Positions 1 through 8,208 of a stretch of DNA of 64,000 nt are shown here, piece by piece (the stretch's first letter is position 1; each line of letters opens with the position of its first letter). Location: NCBI GenBank assembly GCA_034189165.1, contig JAXHVN010000003.1, positions 124,001 to 188,000 of the forward strand, read 5' to 3'. The notes under the pieces were generated by a model. That model ran no database searches. It saw only the letters and a program-made list of their open reading frames with translations, and was not told the DNA's origin. Both the position numbers and the translations under genes were made by a program. The DNA is from JAASSS01 sp021767745 (GTDB lineage Bacteria; Pseudomonadota; Gammaproteobacteria; UBA5335).

Positions 1-2
1 GC

Positions 3-1493
3 GATACCGAGGTGCTGCTGAAGGCCTATCACGCCTGGGGCGAGGACTTCGTGCAGCGGCTGAACGGCATGTTCGCCTTCGCCATCCACGAGCGCGACAG
101 CGGCCGTATGCTGCTCGGCCGCGACCGGCTGGGCATCAAGCCGCTGTACTACTGCCCGTCGGTGCCGGGTCGGCCGGACAGCGGCCTGCGCTTCGCCTCC
201 TCGCTGCCGGCGCTGCTGGCAGGCGGGCCGGTGGACACGAGCATCGATCCGGAGGCGCTGAACTTCTATCTGAGCTTCCATGCCGTGGTGCCGGCGCCGT
301 GGACCATCCTCAAGGGCGTGCGCAAGCTGCCGCCTGCCACGCTGCTGCGGATCGAGCCGGACGGCACCCGCCGCGAGCGTCGCTACTGGAATCCCGGCTA
401 TGACACGCCGGCCGACGCGGCCGAGCGCACGCCCGAGGAGTGGGAGGCGCAGGTGCTGGAAGCGCTGCGTGCGGCCACGGCGCGGCGGCTGGTCGCCGAG
501 GTGCCGGTCGGCGTGCTGCTCTCGGGCGGCCTGGACTCCAGCCTGCTGGTCGGCCTGCTGAGCGAGGCGGGCCAGCATGGGCTCAACACCTTCTCCGTCG
601 GCTTCGAGAGCGTCGGCGATGTCCAGGGCGATGAGTTCAAGTACTCCGACATCATCGCCAGGCACTTCGAGACCGAGCATCACAAGCTGTTCGTGGATTC
701 CGCCCAGCTGCTGCCGGCCCTGACCGACACCGTACAGGCGATGAGCGAGCCGATGGTCAGCCACGACGTGGTCGGCTTCTACCTGCTGAGCCGGGAAGTC
801 TCGCGTCACGTGCGCGTGGTGCAGAGCGGGCAGGGCGCCGATGAAGTGTTCGGCGGTTATCACTGGTATCCGCCGCTGCTGGAGAGCACCGACCCGCTTG
901 CCGACTACGCGCGGGTGTTCTTCGACCGCGACTATGCCGACTACTGCCGCCTGGTGAGCCCCGCCGTGCGGGCCGAGGACAAGGCGCGGGCGCTGGTCGC
1001 CGAGCACTTTGCCGCGCCCGGCGCCGGGCGCCCGATCGACAAGGCGCTGCGGTTGGATACGCAGGTCATGCTGGTCGACGACCCCGTCAAGCGCGTGGAC
1101 AACATGACCATGGCCTGGGGCCTGGAAGCGCGCGTGCCGTTTCTCGATCACGAACTGGTCGAGCTGGCAGCGCAGGTGCCGGCGGAGCTGAAGATCTGCG
1201 ACGGCGGCAAGGGCATCCTGAAACGCATCGGGCGCAGGATCATTCCGGCGGAGGTCATCGATCGGCCCAAGGGCTATTTCCCGGTGCCGGCACTCAAGCA
1301 TCTGCGTGGCGACTATCTGGCGCTGGTGCGCGATGTGCTCGATGCGCAGGCGGCCCGGGAGCGCGGCCTGTTCCAGCGGCCGTATCTGGACACATTGTTT
1401 GCGGCGCCGGACGAGCACATCACCTCGCTCGGCGGCTCCAAGCTCTGGCAGGCCGCGCTGCTCGAGTTCTGGCTGCAGAGCCACGGCATCTAG
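3..1493 (+). CDS. asnO: Asparagine synthase-like N-acetylglutaminylglutamine amidotransferase (5' end outside window)
   Basis: This glutamine-dependent amidotransferase would convert the dipeptide N-acetylglutaminylglutamine to its amide (NAGGN), a compatible solute; it acts in the cytoplasm. The reading frame is open to the left edge, so the N-terminal part of the glutaminase domain, including the catalytic Cys, is missing. The remaining glutaminase segment shows MFAFAIHERDSGRMLLGRDR and GIKPLYY. The synthetase domain has the pyrophosphatase loop LLSGGLDSS and the later motif GQGADEVFGGY, followed by VDNMTMAWGLEARVPFLDHE. The general asparagine synthetase family match is seen directly. The specific NAGGN role is inferred from the two genes that follow, ngg and an M42 peptidase, which form the known osmolyte operon. 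An ordinary asnB is the alternative but fits the context less well. Confidence 0.9.
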   Translation, partial: DTEVLLKAYHAWGEDFVQRLNGMFAFAIHERDSGRMLLGRDRLGIKPLYYCPSVPGRPDSGLRFASSLPALLAGGPVDTSIDPEALNFYLSFHAVVPAPWTILKGVRKLPPATLLRIEPDGTRRERRYWNPGYDTPADAAERTPEEWEAQVLEALRAATARRLVAEVPVGVLLSGGLDSSLLVGLLSEAGQHGLNTFSVGFESVGDVQGDEFKYSDIIARHFETEHHKLFVDSAQLLPALTDTVQAMSEPMVSHDVVGFYLLSREVSRHVRVVQSGQGADEVFGGYHWYPPLLESTDPLADYARVFFDRDYADYCRLVSPAVRAEDKARALVAEHFAAPGAGRPIDKALRLDTQVMLVDDPVKRVDNMTMAWGLEARVPFLDHELVELAAQVPAELKICDGGKGILKRIGRRIIPAEVIDRPKGYFPVPALKHLRGDYLALVRDVLDAQAARERGLFQRPYLDTLFAAPDEHITSLGGSKLWQAALLEFWLQSHGI

Positions 1494-1539
1494 CGCCGGT
1501 CATCGCGCCGACACAGGGCCAGCACCGCCGGGAGGCAGG

Positions 1540-3312
1540 ATGAAACACGAAGACCAGGGCGTCGGGCACATCGGCAGCCGTTCGCAGCGCGTCGGCCAGC
1601 CCTGGGAGCGCAGCCGCCCACCGCTGCAGCTGCCGCAGCAAGACGTGGTGCTCGATTGCGGCTGGGGCAAGCTGGTTTTCGCCCACACCTTCCCGGACAA
1701 CGAGCGGCTGGCGCGGACGATCGCCGACGAGGCCCCCGGCACGCGCAACATCGCCTTCTACGTGAAGGAGCCGCACGTGCTGCTCTCCAAGGCGCCGGCG
1801 GAGCTGTTCCTCGATCCGTCCCACACCTTCCGGCTGTGGTTCAGCAACTATCAGCCGGCCCGGCCGCGGCGGCGCGAGTACATCGTGCGCCAGGTGCGCA
1901 AGGAGACCGACGCGGCGGCGATCAACCGCATCTATAACCTGCGCCACATGGTGCCGGTGAATCCGGAATTCGTCTGGGCCCATCGCACCGACCCGCGGCT
2001 GGTCTACCTGGTGGCAGAGGACACGCGTACCGGCGAGATCATCGGCACCACCACGGGCGTCAACCATGCGGCCACCTTCGAAGATCCCGAAAAGGGCTCG
2101 AGCCTGTGGTGTCTGGCAATCTCCGCGGCCACGCCCTACAGCGGCGTTGGCCAGGCACTGGTGCGCCACCTGGCCGAGCATTTCCAGACGCAGGGCTGCA
2201 GCTTCATGGATCTGTCGGTACTGCACGACAACGCAGGAGCGATCGGGCTGTACGAGAAGCTCGGCTTCGAGCGGGTGCCGCTGTTCTGCGTCAAGCGCAA
2301 GAACCCGATCAACCAGCCGCTGTTCGTCACCCACGAGGAGGTCAAGGAGCTCAATCCCTACGCCGCCATCATCGTCAAGGAGGCGCAGCGGCGGGGGATC
2401 AACGTGCAGGTGATCGACGCAGAGGAAGGGTACTTCGCCCTGGAACTGGCCGGGCGCAAGGTGATCTGTCGCGAGTCGCTGAGCGAGCTGACCTCGGCGG
2501 TGGCGATGAGCCGGTGCCAGAACAAGCGTGTGACGCTGCGGGTGCTGCGCGAGGCCGGGCTCGCCGTGCCGGCGCAGACGCTGGCCGGCAAGCGGGAGGA
2601 CAACGAGCGTTTCCTCGAGGAGTACGCGCCGCTGGTGGTCAAGCCGCTCAATGGCGAGCAGGGCGCCGGCATCAGCACCGACATCAACACCTACGAGGAG
2701 TTGGCCGCGGCCGTTCGCCACGCGCGCAAGCTCGGCGAACGGGTGCTGATGGAGGAGCAGGTGGAGGGCGACGACCTGCGGGTGATCGTCATCAAGTACG
2801 AGGTCGTGGCCGCCGCCGTGCGGCAGCCGCCCACGGTCACCGGCACGGGGCAGGAGACCGTCTCGCAGCTGATCCGCAAGCAGTCGCGCCGTCGCCAGGC
2901 CGCCACCGAGGGCGAGAGCCGCATCCCGCTCGACGAGGAAACCCGTCGCTGCGTCCGCCAGGCCGGCTACGAGATGGACGAGGTACTGCCGGCGGGGGAG
3001 AGCATCCGCGTGCGCCGTACCGCCAACCTGCACACCGGCGGTGTGCTGCGCGATGTGACCGACGAGCTGCACCCGGCGCTGCGCGAGGCGGCGGTGAAGG
3101 CGGCACGCGCGCTGGCGATTCCGGTGGTCGGCCTGGACTTTCTCGTGCCGGACGTCGCCGGGCCGGATCATGTCATCATCGAGGCCAACGAGCGCCCGGG
3201 CCTGGCCAATCACGAGCCGCAGCCGACGGCGCAGAAGTTCATCGATCTGCTGTTCCCGCAGACGGGGTACCGGGCGCACGACACCTATATCGGCAGTCCC
3301 GGCTCGCGTTAA
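1540..3312 (+). CDS. ngg: N-acetylglutaminylglutamine synthetase (GNAT + ATP-grasp fusion)
   Basis: This 590-residue two-domain enzyme makes N-acetylglutaminylglutamine, the precursor of the osmolyte NAGGN. A GNAT acetyltransferase domain occupies roughly residues 110-260, with the acetyl-CoA loop YSGVGQALVRHL and the downstream GAIGLYEKLGFERV. An ATP-grasp ligase domain follows from about 310 to 585, with VKPLNGEQGAGIS, LIRKQSRRRQ, VVGLDFLVPDV and IIEANERPG; this part resembles cyanophycin-synthetase-type ligases. The frame is open upstream, but the ATG at 1540 is preceded by GGAGG seven bases earlier and gives the usual length, so I prefer it. It starts 46 bases after asnO and is surely co-transcribed with it. 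The fusion of these two domains is diagnostic for the family. Confidence 0.93.
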   Translation: MKHEDQGVGHIGSRSQRVGQPWERSRPPLQLPQQDVVLDCGWGKLVFAHTFPDNERLARTIADEAPGTRNIAFYVKEPHVLLSKAPAELFLDPSHTFRLWFSNYQPARPRRREYIVRQVRKETDAAAINRIYNLRHMVPVNPEFVWAHRTDPRLVYLVAEDTRTGEIIGTTTGVNHAATFEDPEKGSSLWCLAISAATPYSGVGQALVRHLAEHFQTQGCSFMDLSVLHDNAGAIGLYEKLGFERVPLFCVKRKNPINQPLFVTHEEVKELNPYAAIIVKEAQRRGINVQVIDAEEGYFALELAGRKVICRESLSELTSAVAMSRCQNKRVTLRVLREAGLAVPAQTLAGKREDNERFLEEYAPLVVKPLNGEQGAGISTDINTYEELAAAVRHARKLGERVLMEEQVEGDDLRVIVIKYEVVAAAVRQPPTVTGTGQETVSQLIRKQSRRRQAATEGESRIPLDEETRRCVRQAGYEMDEVLPAGESIRVRRTANLHTGGVLRDVTDELHPALREAAVKAARALAIPVVGLDFLVPDVAGPDHVIIEANERPGLANHEPQPTAQKFIDLLFPQTGYRAHDTYIGSPGSR

Positions 3313-3396
3313 TATCGCGCGATTGCCGCGCCGACGGCGCCCTGCGGCTGCCGGAATCGCCGGTGGCGCGGTCCCCTTCTGCACCCGAGACAGGCC

Positions 3397-4518
3397 ATGC
3401 GCTCACCCAAGATCGACACCGACTACCTTCGCGAGATGCTGCTGGGCGTGCTCGCCATTCCCAGCCCCACCGGCTTCACTGACCAGATCGTGCACTTCGT
3501 CGGCGAGGAGCTGGCGCGGCTCGGCATTCCGCTGGAGGTGACCCGTCGCGGCGCCATTCGCGCCAATCTGAAGGGTCGGGTGAAGAGCCCGGACCGGGCG
3601 ATCGTCGTGCACCTGGACACCATCGGTGCGATCGCCACGGCCCGCAAGCCGAACGGGCGGTTGGCCGTCTCGCCGATCGGCACCTGGTCGGCGCGCTTCG
3701 CCGAGGGTGCCCGCTGCACCGTCTACACCGACGCGGGCGATGCGGTACGCGGCACGATCCTGCCGCTGAAGGCGTCGGGCCATGTCTTCAACGATGAGGT
3801 CGACACGCAGCCGGCGAGCTGGGACAACCTCGAGGTGCGCCTAGACGTTCCGCTGCACAACTATGACGACCTGGTGCGCTACGGCTTCCACATCGGCGAT
3901 TTCGTCTGCATCGATCCGCAGCCGGAGATCAGCGAGAGCGGCTACATCAATTCCCGGCACCTGGACGACAAGGCCGGTGTCGCCGCCCTGCTGGCGGCGG
4001 CCAAGGCGCTGCGGGAGCTGGACGCCGAGCTGCCGGTGGACTGCCACCTGCTGTTCACGATCTCCGAGGAGGTCGGCAGCGGCGCCTCGGCGGTGCTGCA
4101 CCAGGATGTCGCCGAGATGGTGTCGATCGACAATGCCACGCCGGCACCCGGGCAGAACTCCGCCGAAACCGGCGTGACCATCGCGATGAAGGATTCGGTC
4201 GGCCCGTTCGACTACCATCTCACGCGCAAGCTCATCAAGCTCTGCCAGGAATACAACATCCCCCATCAGCGGGACGTGTTCCGCTTCTATCGCTCCGATT
4301 CGGCCTCAGCGGTCGAAGCCGGCAACGACATCCGCACGACTCTGATCTGCTTCGGCGTCGATGCCTCGCACGGCTACGAGCGGACCCATCTGGACTCGCT
4401 GGAGAGCCTGGCGCGGCTGCTGGTGATGTACGCACAGAGCGAGCCGGTCTTCCAGAGCGACAGCGGCGATTTCCGCAAGCTGGAGGACTTCCCGCAGCAA
4501 TTCGAGGAAGAGGGCTGA
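3397..4518 (+). CDS. Osmoprotectant NAGGN system M42 family peptidase
   Basis: A 373-residue M42-type metallo-aminopeptidase that is routinely the third gene of NAGGN operons. Metal-site motifs are visible: VVHLDTIG near residue 72, HLDDKAGVAALLA near 188 and ISEEVGSGAS near 224; a further HGYERTH lies near the C-terminus and supplies the last His ligand. It is cytoplasmic, with no signal peptide. Its role in osmoadaptation is not settled in what I know; hydrolysis or recycling of the dipeptide osmolyte, or trimming of a by-product, are both reasonable inferences. It begins 84 bases after ngg, same strand. It converges with the DksA-like gene, 14 bases apart. Confidence 0.9.
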   Translation: MRSPKIDTDYLREMLLGVLAIPSPTGFTDQIVHFVGEELARLGIPLEVTRRGAIRANLKGRVKSPDRAIVVHLDTIGAIATARKPNGRLAVSPIGTWSARFAEGARCTVYTDAGDAVRGTILPLKASGHVFNDEVDTQPASWDNLEVRLDVPLHNYDDLVRYGFHIGDFVCIDPQPEISESGYINSRHLDDKAGVAALLAAAKALRELDAELPVDCHLLFTISEEVGSGASAVLHQDVAEMVSIDNATPAPGQNSAETGVTIAMKDSVGPFDYHLTRKLIKLCQEYNIPHQRDVFRFYRSDSASAVEAGNDIRTTLICFGVDASHGYERTHLDSLESLARLLVMYAQSEPVFQSDSGDFRKLEDFPQQFEEEG

Positions 4519-4519
4519 G

Positions 4520-4533
4520 GCGCCGGCCGGCGC
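4520..4533. repeat. GC-rich perfect palindrome between convergent genes
   Basis: The sequence GCGCCGGCCGGCGC is a perfect 14-base palindrome filling the gap between the M42 peptidase stop and the stop codon of the convergent DksA-like gene. It could form a short hairpin in both transcripts. There is no T-tract on either side, so I do not call it an intrinsic terminator. Confidence 0.4.
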
Positions 4534-4928
4534 TATAGCGTCGGCTGGTCGCGGCGCTGCGTGCGCTCGAAGCGTTCCTGACAGGGCAGACAGCGGCTGG
4601 CTTCCGGCTCGACCTGCAGGCGCTCGAAGCGGATGGGCTCGCCGCAGTCATGACACAGCCCGTACTGGCCGCTGGCCATGTCCGCCAGCGCCCGCTCGAC
4701 GCGGCCGAGCTCCCGGGTCTGACGGGCCAGGTGCTGCAGGTTCAGATCCGCCAGCATGTCCGCGACCGACGCATCGCCGGCATCGCGCACTTCGCCGGCC
4801 AGCGCCGAGAGGTTCTCGTCGTCGGTGTCGGCCAGATCCGCCGCGATCTCCTCGCGCAGTCGCACGCGACGGTCCATGAGCATGGCGGCGAGTTCGCCGC
4901 GTTGCGATTCGGTCAGTTCGGGCGTCAT
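4533..4928 (-). CDS. DksA/TraR-family C4 zinc-finger protein
   Basis: A 131-residue protein of the DksA/TraR family, which bind RNA polymerase in the secondary channel. The N-terminal half is charged and helical, as expected for the coiled coil, and its tip reads DAGDAS (D49, D52), close to the DxxDxA of DksA with Ser in place of the last Ala. The C-terminal zinc finger has four cysteines, C92xxC95 and C113xxC116, in the order CHDC...CLPC. It is shorter than DksA (about 150). The frame is open further upstream, but the ATG at 4928 has a GGAG eight bases before it. It lies next to the osmolyte operon and divergent from a small acidic protein. Whether it responds to ppGpp cannot be told from sequence; true DksA is likely elsewhere. 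Confidence 0.82.
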   Translation of the reverse strand: MTPELTESQRGELAAMLMDRRVRLREEIAADLADTDDENLSALAGEVRDAGDASVADMLADLNLQHLARQTRELGRVERALADMASGQYGLCHDCGEPIRFERLQVEPEASRCLPCQERFERTQRRDQPTL

Positions 4929-5065
4929 CGAGGATCTCCAGTCGATAGCATCACGGCCGCCTGCATGGACCCGCGTCGGCCGGGCGGTGTTCCCCAAGCC
5001 GCCGAACGACCTGCGGGCGCTGCGGTCCTATCCTTAATCAAGCAGCCTGCCTCGCCGCAGGCCCG

Positions 5066-5085
5066 ATCAACCCACATCAACCCAC
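5066..5085. repeat. Tandem 10-base direct repeat before the small acidic ORF
   Basis: ATCAACCCAC occurs twice in perfect tandem, ending four bases before the ribosome binding site (AGGAG, about 5090) of the 59-residue ORF. One helical turn spacing would suit side-by-side binding of a regulator, but this is only a suggestion. Nothing else obvious occupies the 172-base gap between this ORF and the divergent DksA-like gene. Confidence 0.5.
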
Positions 5086-5100
5086 GCGCAGGAGTCGTAC

Positions 5101-5280
5101 ATGAAGCATGTCGAGAGCCAGCCGCACAAGGCGCAGGAAAGCCCGAAGCCCGAGACGCAGGACAAGCAGCAGGATCGGGTGGACGAGGCAGTCGAGGAGT
5201 CCTTTCCCGCCAGTGATCCGCCGAGCTTCACGCCCGGTGGCGCCGGCGACGTGGAGCGCGACAAGCCCGAGGCCGACTGA
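5101..5280 (+). CDS. Small acidic protein with DEAVEESFPASDPPSF motif
   Basis: A 59-residue, very hydrophilic protein starting MKHVESQPHK. AGGAG stands about seven bases before the ATG. The first 30 residues are rich in Lys, Gln, Glu and Pro. They are followed by DEAVEESFPASDPPSF and an acidic tail ending EAD. I recognise the E-E-S-F-P-A-S-D-P-P string as a recurring motif in short uncharacterised proteobacterial proteins; its function is unknown to me. No membrane segment, cysteine or globular core is visible, so it may be disordered. It is convergent with rdgB (12 bases apart) and divergent from the DksA-like gene. Codon use (GC-rich third positions) matches that of a real gene. Confidence 0.75.
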   Translation: MKHVESQPHKAQESPKPETQDKQQDRVDEAVEESFPASDPPSFTPGGAGDVERDKPEAD

Positions 5281-5292
5281 CCGGTCCGCAGC

Positions 5293-5904
5293 TCAGGCGC
5301 CCTGCCGGGCCAGTGCCTCCAGCAGGGCGCGCACCGCGATGGCTCGATGGCTCATGGCCGCCTTCTCGGCGGGGGGCAGCTGGGCCGCGGTGCAGTTCCG
5401 GTCCGGGAGCAGGAACACCGGGTCGTAGCCGAAGCCGGCCTCGCCGGCCGCCTTCGTCGCGATCTGCCCGGACCACTGGCCGCTGGCGATGATCGGGGTC
5501 GGGTCCTGCGCGTGCCGCAGGTAGACCAGCACACAGTGGAATCGCGCGCCGCGGGCGGCGGGGGGGCGGTCGCCAAGTTCAGCCAGCAGCCTGGCAATAT
5601 TGGCGCCATCACCGGCTGACTCACCGGCATAGCGGGCCGAGCGTACGCCCGGCGCGCCGGCCAGGGCGTCCACTTCCAGGCCCGAGTCATCGGCGATGGC
5701 CGGTAGCCCGCTCGCCAGTGCCGCATGCCGGGCCTTCAGCAGGGCATTCTCCACGAACGTCGGTGCCGGTTCCGGGGGCGAACCGATGCCGAGTTCTGCC
5801 TGCGACACCAGTTCGAGGCCCAGGGGCGCCAGGGCCGTGCGCAGTTCGCGCAGCTTGCCGGCGTTGCCGCTGGCCAGCACGACCCGCCGCGTGGCCTCGC
5901 TCAC
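5293..5904 (-). CDS. rdgB: RdgB/HAM1 non-canonical purine NTP pyrophosphatase (dITP/XTP)
   Basis: A 203-residue cytoplasmic house-cleaning enzyme that hydrolyses dITP, ITP and XTP to the monophosphate, keeping deaminated purines out of DNA and RNA. The N-terminal VVLASGNAGKLRELRTAL is the family signature, followed by the acidic site PAIADDSGLEVDALAG. Further on are FGYDPVFLL and, near the C-terminus, MSHRAIAVRALL. The GTG start at 5904 overlaps the rph stop by four bases (GTGA), giving the usual length of about 200 and implying translational coupling with rph. Confidence 0.95.
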   Translation of the reverse strand: MSEATRRVVLASGNAGKLRELRTALAPLGLELVSQAELGIGSPPEPAPTFVENALLKARHAALASGLPAIADDSGLEVDALAGAPGVRSARYAGESAGDGANIARLLAELGDRPPAARGARFHCVLVYLRHAQDPTPIIASGQWSGQIATKAAGEAGFGYDPVFLLPDRNCTAAQLPPAEKAAMSHRAIAVRALLEALARQGA

Positions 5905-6623
5905 GGCGCGTCCGCCAGCGCCGCCTGCTGGGCGATGTGCAGTTCGCGGATCCCCGCGTGCGCCAGCTCCAGCATGCGATCGAGTTCCTCGCGCCGGAAA
6001 GCGTGGCCCTCGGCGGTGCCCTGCAGCTCGATGAACGCGCCGGCGTCGTTCATCACCACGTTCATGTCGGTCTCGGCTTCCGAGTCCTCCGCGTAATCCA
6101 GATCCAGTACCGGTTCGCCGCGGAAGATGCCGACCGAGACGGCGGCGACCTGCCCATGCAGGGGCGAGCGCTTCAGCCGCCGGCGCCGCTGCAGATGGCG
6201 GGCCGCATCGGCCAGGGCGACATAGGCGCCGGAGATAGCGGCCGTACGTGTGCCGCCATCGGCCTGGATCACGTCGCAATCGAGCGTGATCGTGCGCTCG
6301 CCGAAGGCCTCCAGGTCGCACACCGCGCGCAGCGATCTGCCAATCAGGCGCTGGATCTCCTGCGTGCGTCCGCCCTGTTTGCCGCGCACGGCCTCGCGCC
6401 CCGAGCGGGAACCGGTGGCGCGCGGCAGCATGCCGTATTCCGCCGTCAGCCAGCCGCAGCCCTTGCCGCGCAGGAAGCCCGGGACGCCTTCCTCCACCGA
6501 GGCGGTGCAGATGACCCGCGTATCGCCGAAACACACGAGGACCGAGCCCTCCGCATGCCGCGTAAAATTGCGTGTGAAGCTGACGGGGCGCATCTGGCCG
6601 GCGGCTCTCCCGCTGGGTCGCAT
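5901..6623 (-). CDS. rph: Ribonuclease PH
   Basis: A 240-residue phosphorolytic 3'-to-5' exoribonuclease that trims the 3' ends of tRNA precursors. It begins MRPSGRAAGQMRPVSF, as is standard, and contains GSVLVCFGDTRVICTASVEE, the RNA-binding stretch GKQGGRTQEIQRLIGRSLRA and the phosphate-binding region with CDVIQADGGTRTAAISGA. AAGGA lies about eight bases before the ATG. It is the first gene of an rph-rdgB pair and is divergent from yicC. This arrangement with yicC and gmk is conserved among gammaproteobacteria. Confidence 0.96.
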   Translation of the reverse strand: MRPSGRAAGQMRPVSFTRNFTRHAEGSVLVCFGDTRVICTASVEEGVPGFLRGKGCGWLTAEYGMLPRATGSRSGREAVRGKQGGRTQEIQRLIGRSLRAVCDLEAFGERTITLDCDVIQADGGTRTAAISGAYVALADAARHLQRRRRLKRSPLHGQVAAVSVGIFRGEPVLDLDYAEDSEAETDMNVVMNDAGAFIELQGTAEGHAFRREELDRMLELAHAGIRELHIAQQAALADAP

Positions 6624-6675
6624 TTCGGTATCCTTGAGGTTTTGGCGGTCGGCAGCTGCTGCCGGGTGCGCGGGC

Positions 6676-6681
6676 AGTATA
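6676..6681 (-). promoter_or_regulatory. Possible -10 element of rph
   Basis: On the minus strand the 102-base rph/yicC gap contains TATACT, a five-of-six match to the sigma-70 -10 hexamer, placed so that transcription would start about 45 bases before the rph ATG. No good -35 hexamer is visible at 16-18 bases. Confidence 0.3.
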
Positions 6682-6725
6682 CGTCCGCCGCCGGTGCCGC
6701 CGTCCGGTACGAGGTGAACCTGCGC

Positions 6726-7589
6726 ATGCAAAGCATGACCGGCTATGGCCGTGCCCAGCGCCCGCTCGAATCGTTGGTGGTGCACTGCGAGCTGCGCACC
6801 GTCAATCACAGATTCCTGGAGCTCGCGCTGCGCCTGCCGGAGGAGCTGCGCGAGTTGGAGCCGCAGATCCGCCAGCGGGTGAGTGCCGTGCTGCAGCGGG
6901 GCAAGCTCGACCTGCAGTACCGGCTCGAACGCGCCGCCGGTGACACGGCGGAGGCGCCGCTGGAGCTGGCGCCGACGGCGTTGGCGCGGCTGGCGGAGGC
7001 CATGGCGGCACTGGATTCCATCCGCACGCAGGCGCCAACCGCGCTGGACGTGCTGCGTTGGCCGGGTGTGTTGCGCCAGCGCCCGCTCGACGGCGAGGCG
7101 CTGGCCACGGCCGCGCTGGCTGCGCTGGACGAGGCGCTCGGTGCGCTGCGGGAGCATCGCGAGCGGGAAGGCGCCCGGCTGCGCGAGCTGCTGGAGGCCC
7201 GGCTGGTGGACGTCGCCGGCCAGGTGCAGCTGCTGCGCGCCCGGCGCCCGCAGGTATTGCAGGCCCAGCGCGAGCGACTCACCGCGCGGCTGGCCGAGCT
7301 CGCGGTGGAGGCCGAGCCGGCGCGGCTCGAGCAGGAGCTGGTGCTGCTGGCGCAGCGGCTGGATATCGCGGAGGAGCTCGATCGTCTGGACAGCCACGTC
7401 ACGGAGATGCGCCGCGCGCTGGCCGGCACCGCCCCGGTCGGGCGGCGGCTGGACTTTCTGTTGCAGGAGTTCAACCGGGAGGCGAACACCATCGCGTCGA
7501 AATCGCAGGATGCCGACAGCACCCGTGCCGCGGTGGAGCTGAAGGTGCTGATCGAGCAGATGCGCGAGCAGGTCCAGAATGTCCAGTAA
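6726..7589 (+). CDS. yicC: YicC/YloC family endoribonuclease
   Basis: A 287-residue protein that starts MQSMTGYGRA, the hallmark of the YicC family, and ends in the family's conserved C-terminal block (LLQEFNREANTIASKSQDAD). The middle is strongly helical and charged. The family has been described as endoribonucleases affecting small-RNA turnover; that function is transferred from homologues. The frame stays open far upstream, but the conserved N-terminus fixes the ATG at 6726; the ATG at 6735 is a weaker alternative. It overlaps gmk by 11 bases, so the two are translated from one message. Confidence 0.92.
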   Translation: MQSMTGYGRAQRPLESLVVHCELRTVNHRFLELALRLPEELRELEPQIRQRVSAVLQRGKLDLQYRLERAAGDTAEAPLELAPTALARLAEAMAALDSIRTQAPTALDVLRWPGVLRQRPLDGEALATAALAALDEALGALREHREREGARLRELLEARLVDVAGQVQLLRARRPQVLQAQRERLTARLAELAVEAEPARLEQELVLLAQRLDIAEELDRLDSHVTEMRRALAGTAPVGRRLDFLLQEFNREANTIASKSQDADSTRAAVELKVLIEQMREQVQNVQ

Positions 7590-8208
7590 GCCGCCCCTTT
7601 CCCAGGGGGACCTGTTCGTGATCTCGGCGCCCTCCGGCGCGGGCAAGACCAGCCTGGTCAAGGCGCTCGTGCAGGGACTGCCGCGGCTGTCGTTCTCCGT
7701 CTCGCACACCACGCGGGCGCCGCGTCCGGGCGAGCGCGACGGCAGCGACTATCACTTCGTCGAGCCGGATGCCTTCCAGGCACTGGTGGGTGAGGGCGCG
7801 TTTCTCGAGCACGCCCGCGTCTTCGATCACTCCTATGGCACGACGCGCCAGGCGGCGGACCGGCTGCTGGCTCAGGGGCAGGACGTGATCCTGGAGATCG
7901 ATTGGCAGGGCGCGGCGCAGGTGCGCCGGGCGGCCGAGTGCGTCAGCATCTTCATCCTGCCGCCATCGCGGGCAGAGCTGCAGCGCCGGCTGCGGGCGCG
8001 ACGGCAGGACGAGGAGGCGGTGATCGCCCGGCGGCTGCGCGATGCCGTGGCCGACATGCGTCACTGCGAGGAATTCGACTATCTGGTCATCAACGACGAT
8101 TTCGACACGGCGCTGGCCGAGCTGCGGGCGATCGTGGTGGCCCGCCGCACCCGCCGCGAGCGTCAGCTGGTCGCGCATGCCGAGCTGCTGGCCAGCCTGC
8201 TGGGCTGA
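7579..8208 (+). CDS. gmk: Guanylate kinase
   Basis: A 209-residue kinase that phosphorylates GMP to GDP with ATP. The P-loop SAPSGAGKTSLVKAL lies at about residues 16-30, followed by the GMP-binding segment SHTTRAPRPGERDGSDYHFV and YGTTR. VILEIDWQGAAQVR and the lid region RRLRARRQDEE follow. Length is typical. It overlaps yicC by 11 bases and precedes rpoZ and spoT, the common gammaproteobacterial order that links GDP/GTP supply with ppGpp metabolism. Confidence 0.97.
   Translation: MSSKPPLSQGDLFVISAPSGAGKTSLVKALVQGLPRLSFSVSHTTRAPRPGERDGSDYHFVEPDAFQALVGEGAFLEHARVFDHSYGTTRQAADRLLAQGQDVILEIDWQGAAQVRRAAECVSIFILPPSRAELQRRLRARRQDEEAVIARRLRDAVADMRHCEEFDYLVINDDFDTALAELRAIVVARRTRRERQLVAHAELLASLLG

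Noticed and set aside
1306..1539. Upstream extension of the ngg frame into asnO
   Set aside because: The extra 78 codons are the wrong frame of asnO; ATG 1540 has a strong GGAGG.
1420..3384. 654-codon open frame on the minus strand opposite ngg
   Set aside because: It is a frame shadow in GC-rich DNA: low-complexity His/Arg/Leu/Gln composition, no family resemblance, and fully opposite a well-supported gene.
4520..4533. GC palindrome as an intrinsic terminator
   Set aside because: No T-tract on either strand; kept only as a repeat.
5067..5264. 65-codon minus-strand frame across the small acidic ORF
   Set aside because: Covers the same bases as the better supported plus-strand ORF, without ribosome binding site or motif.
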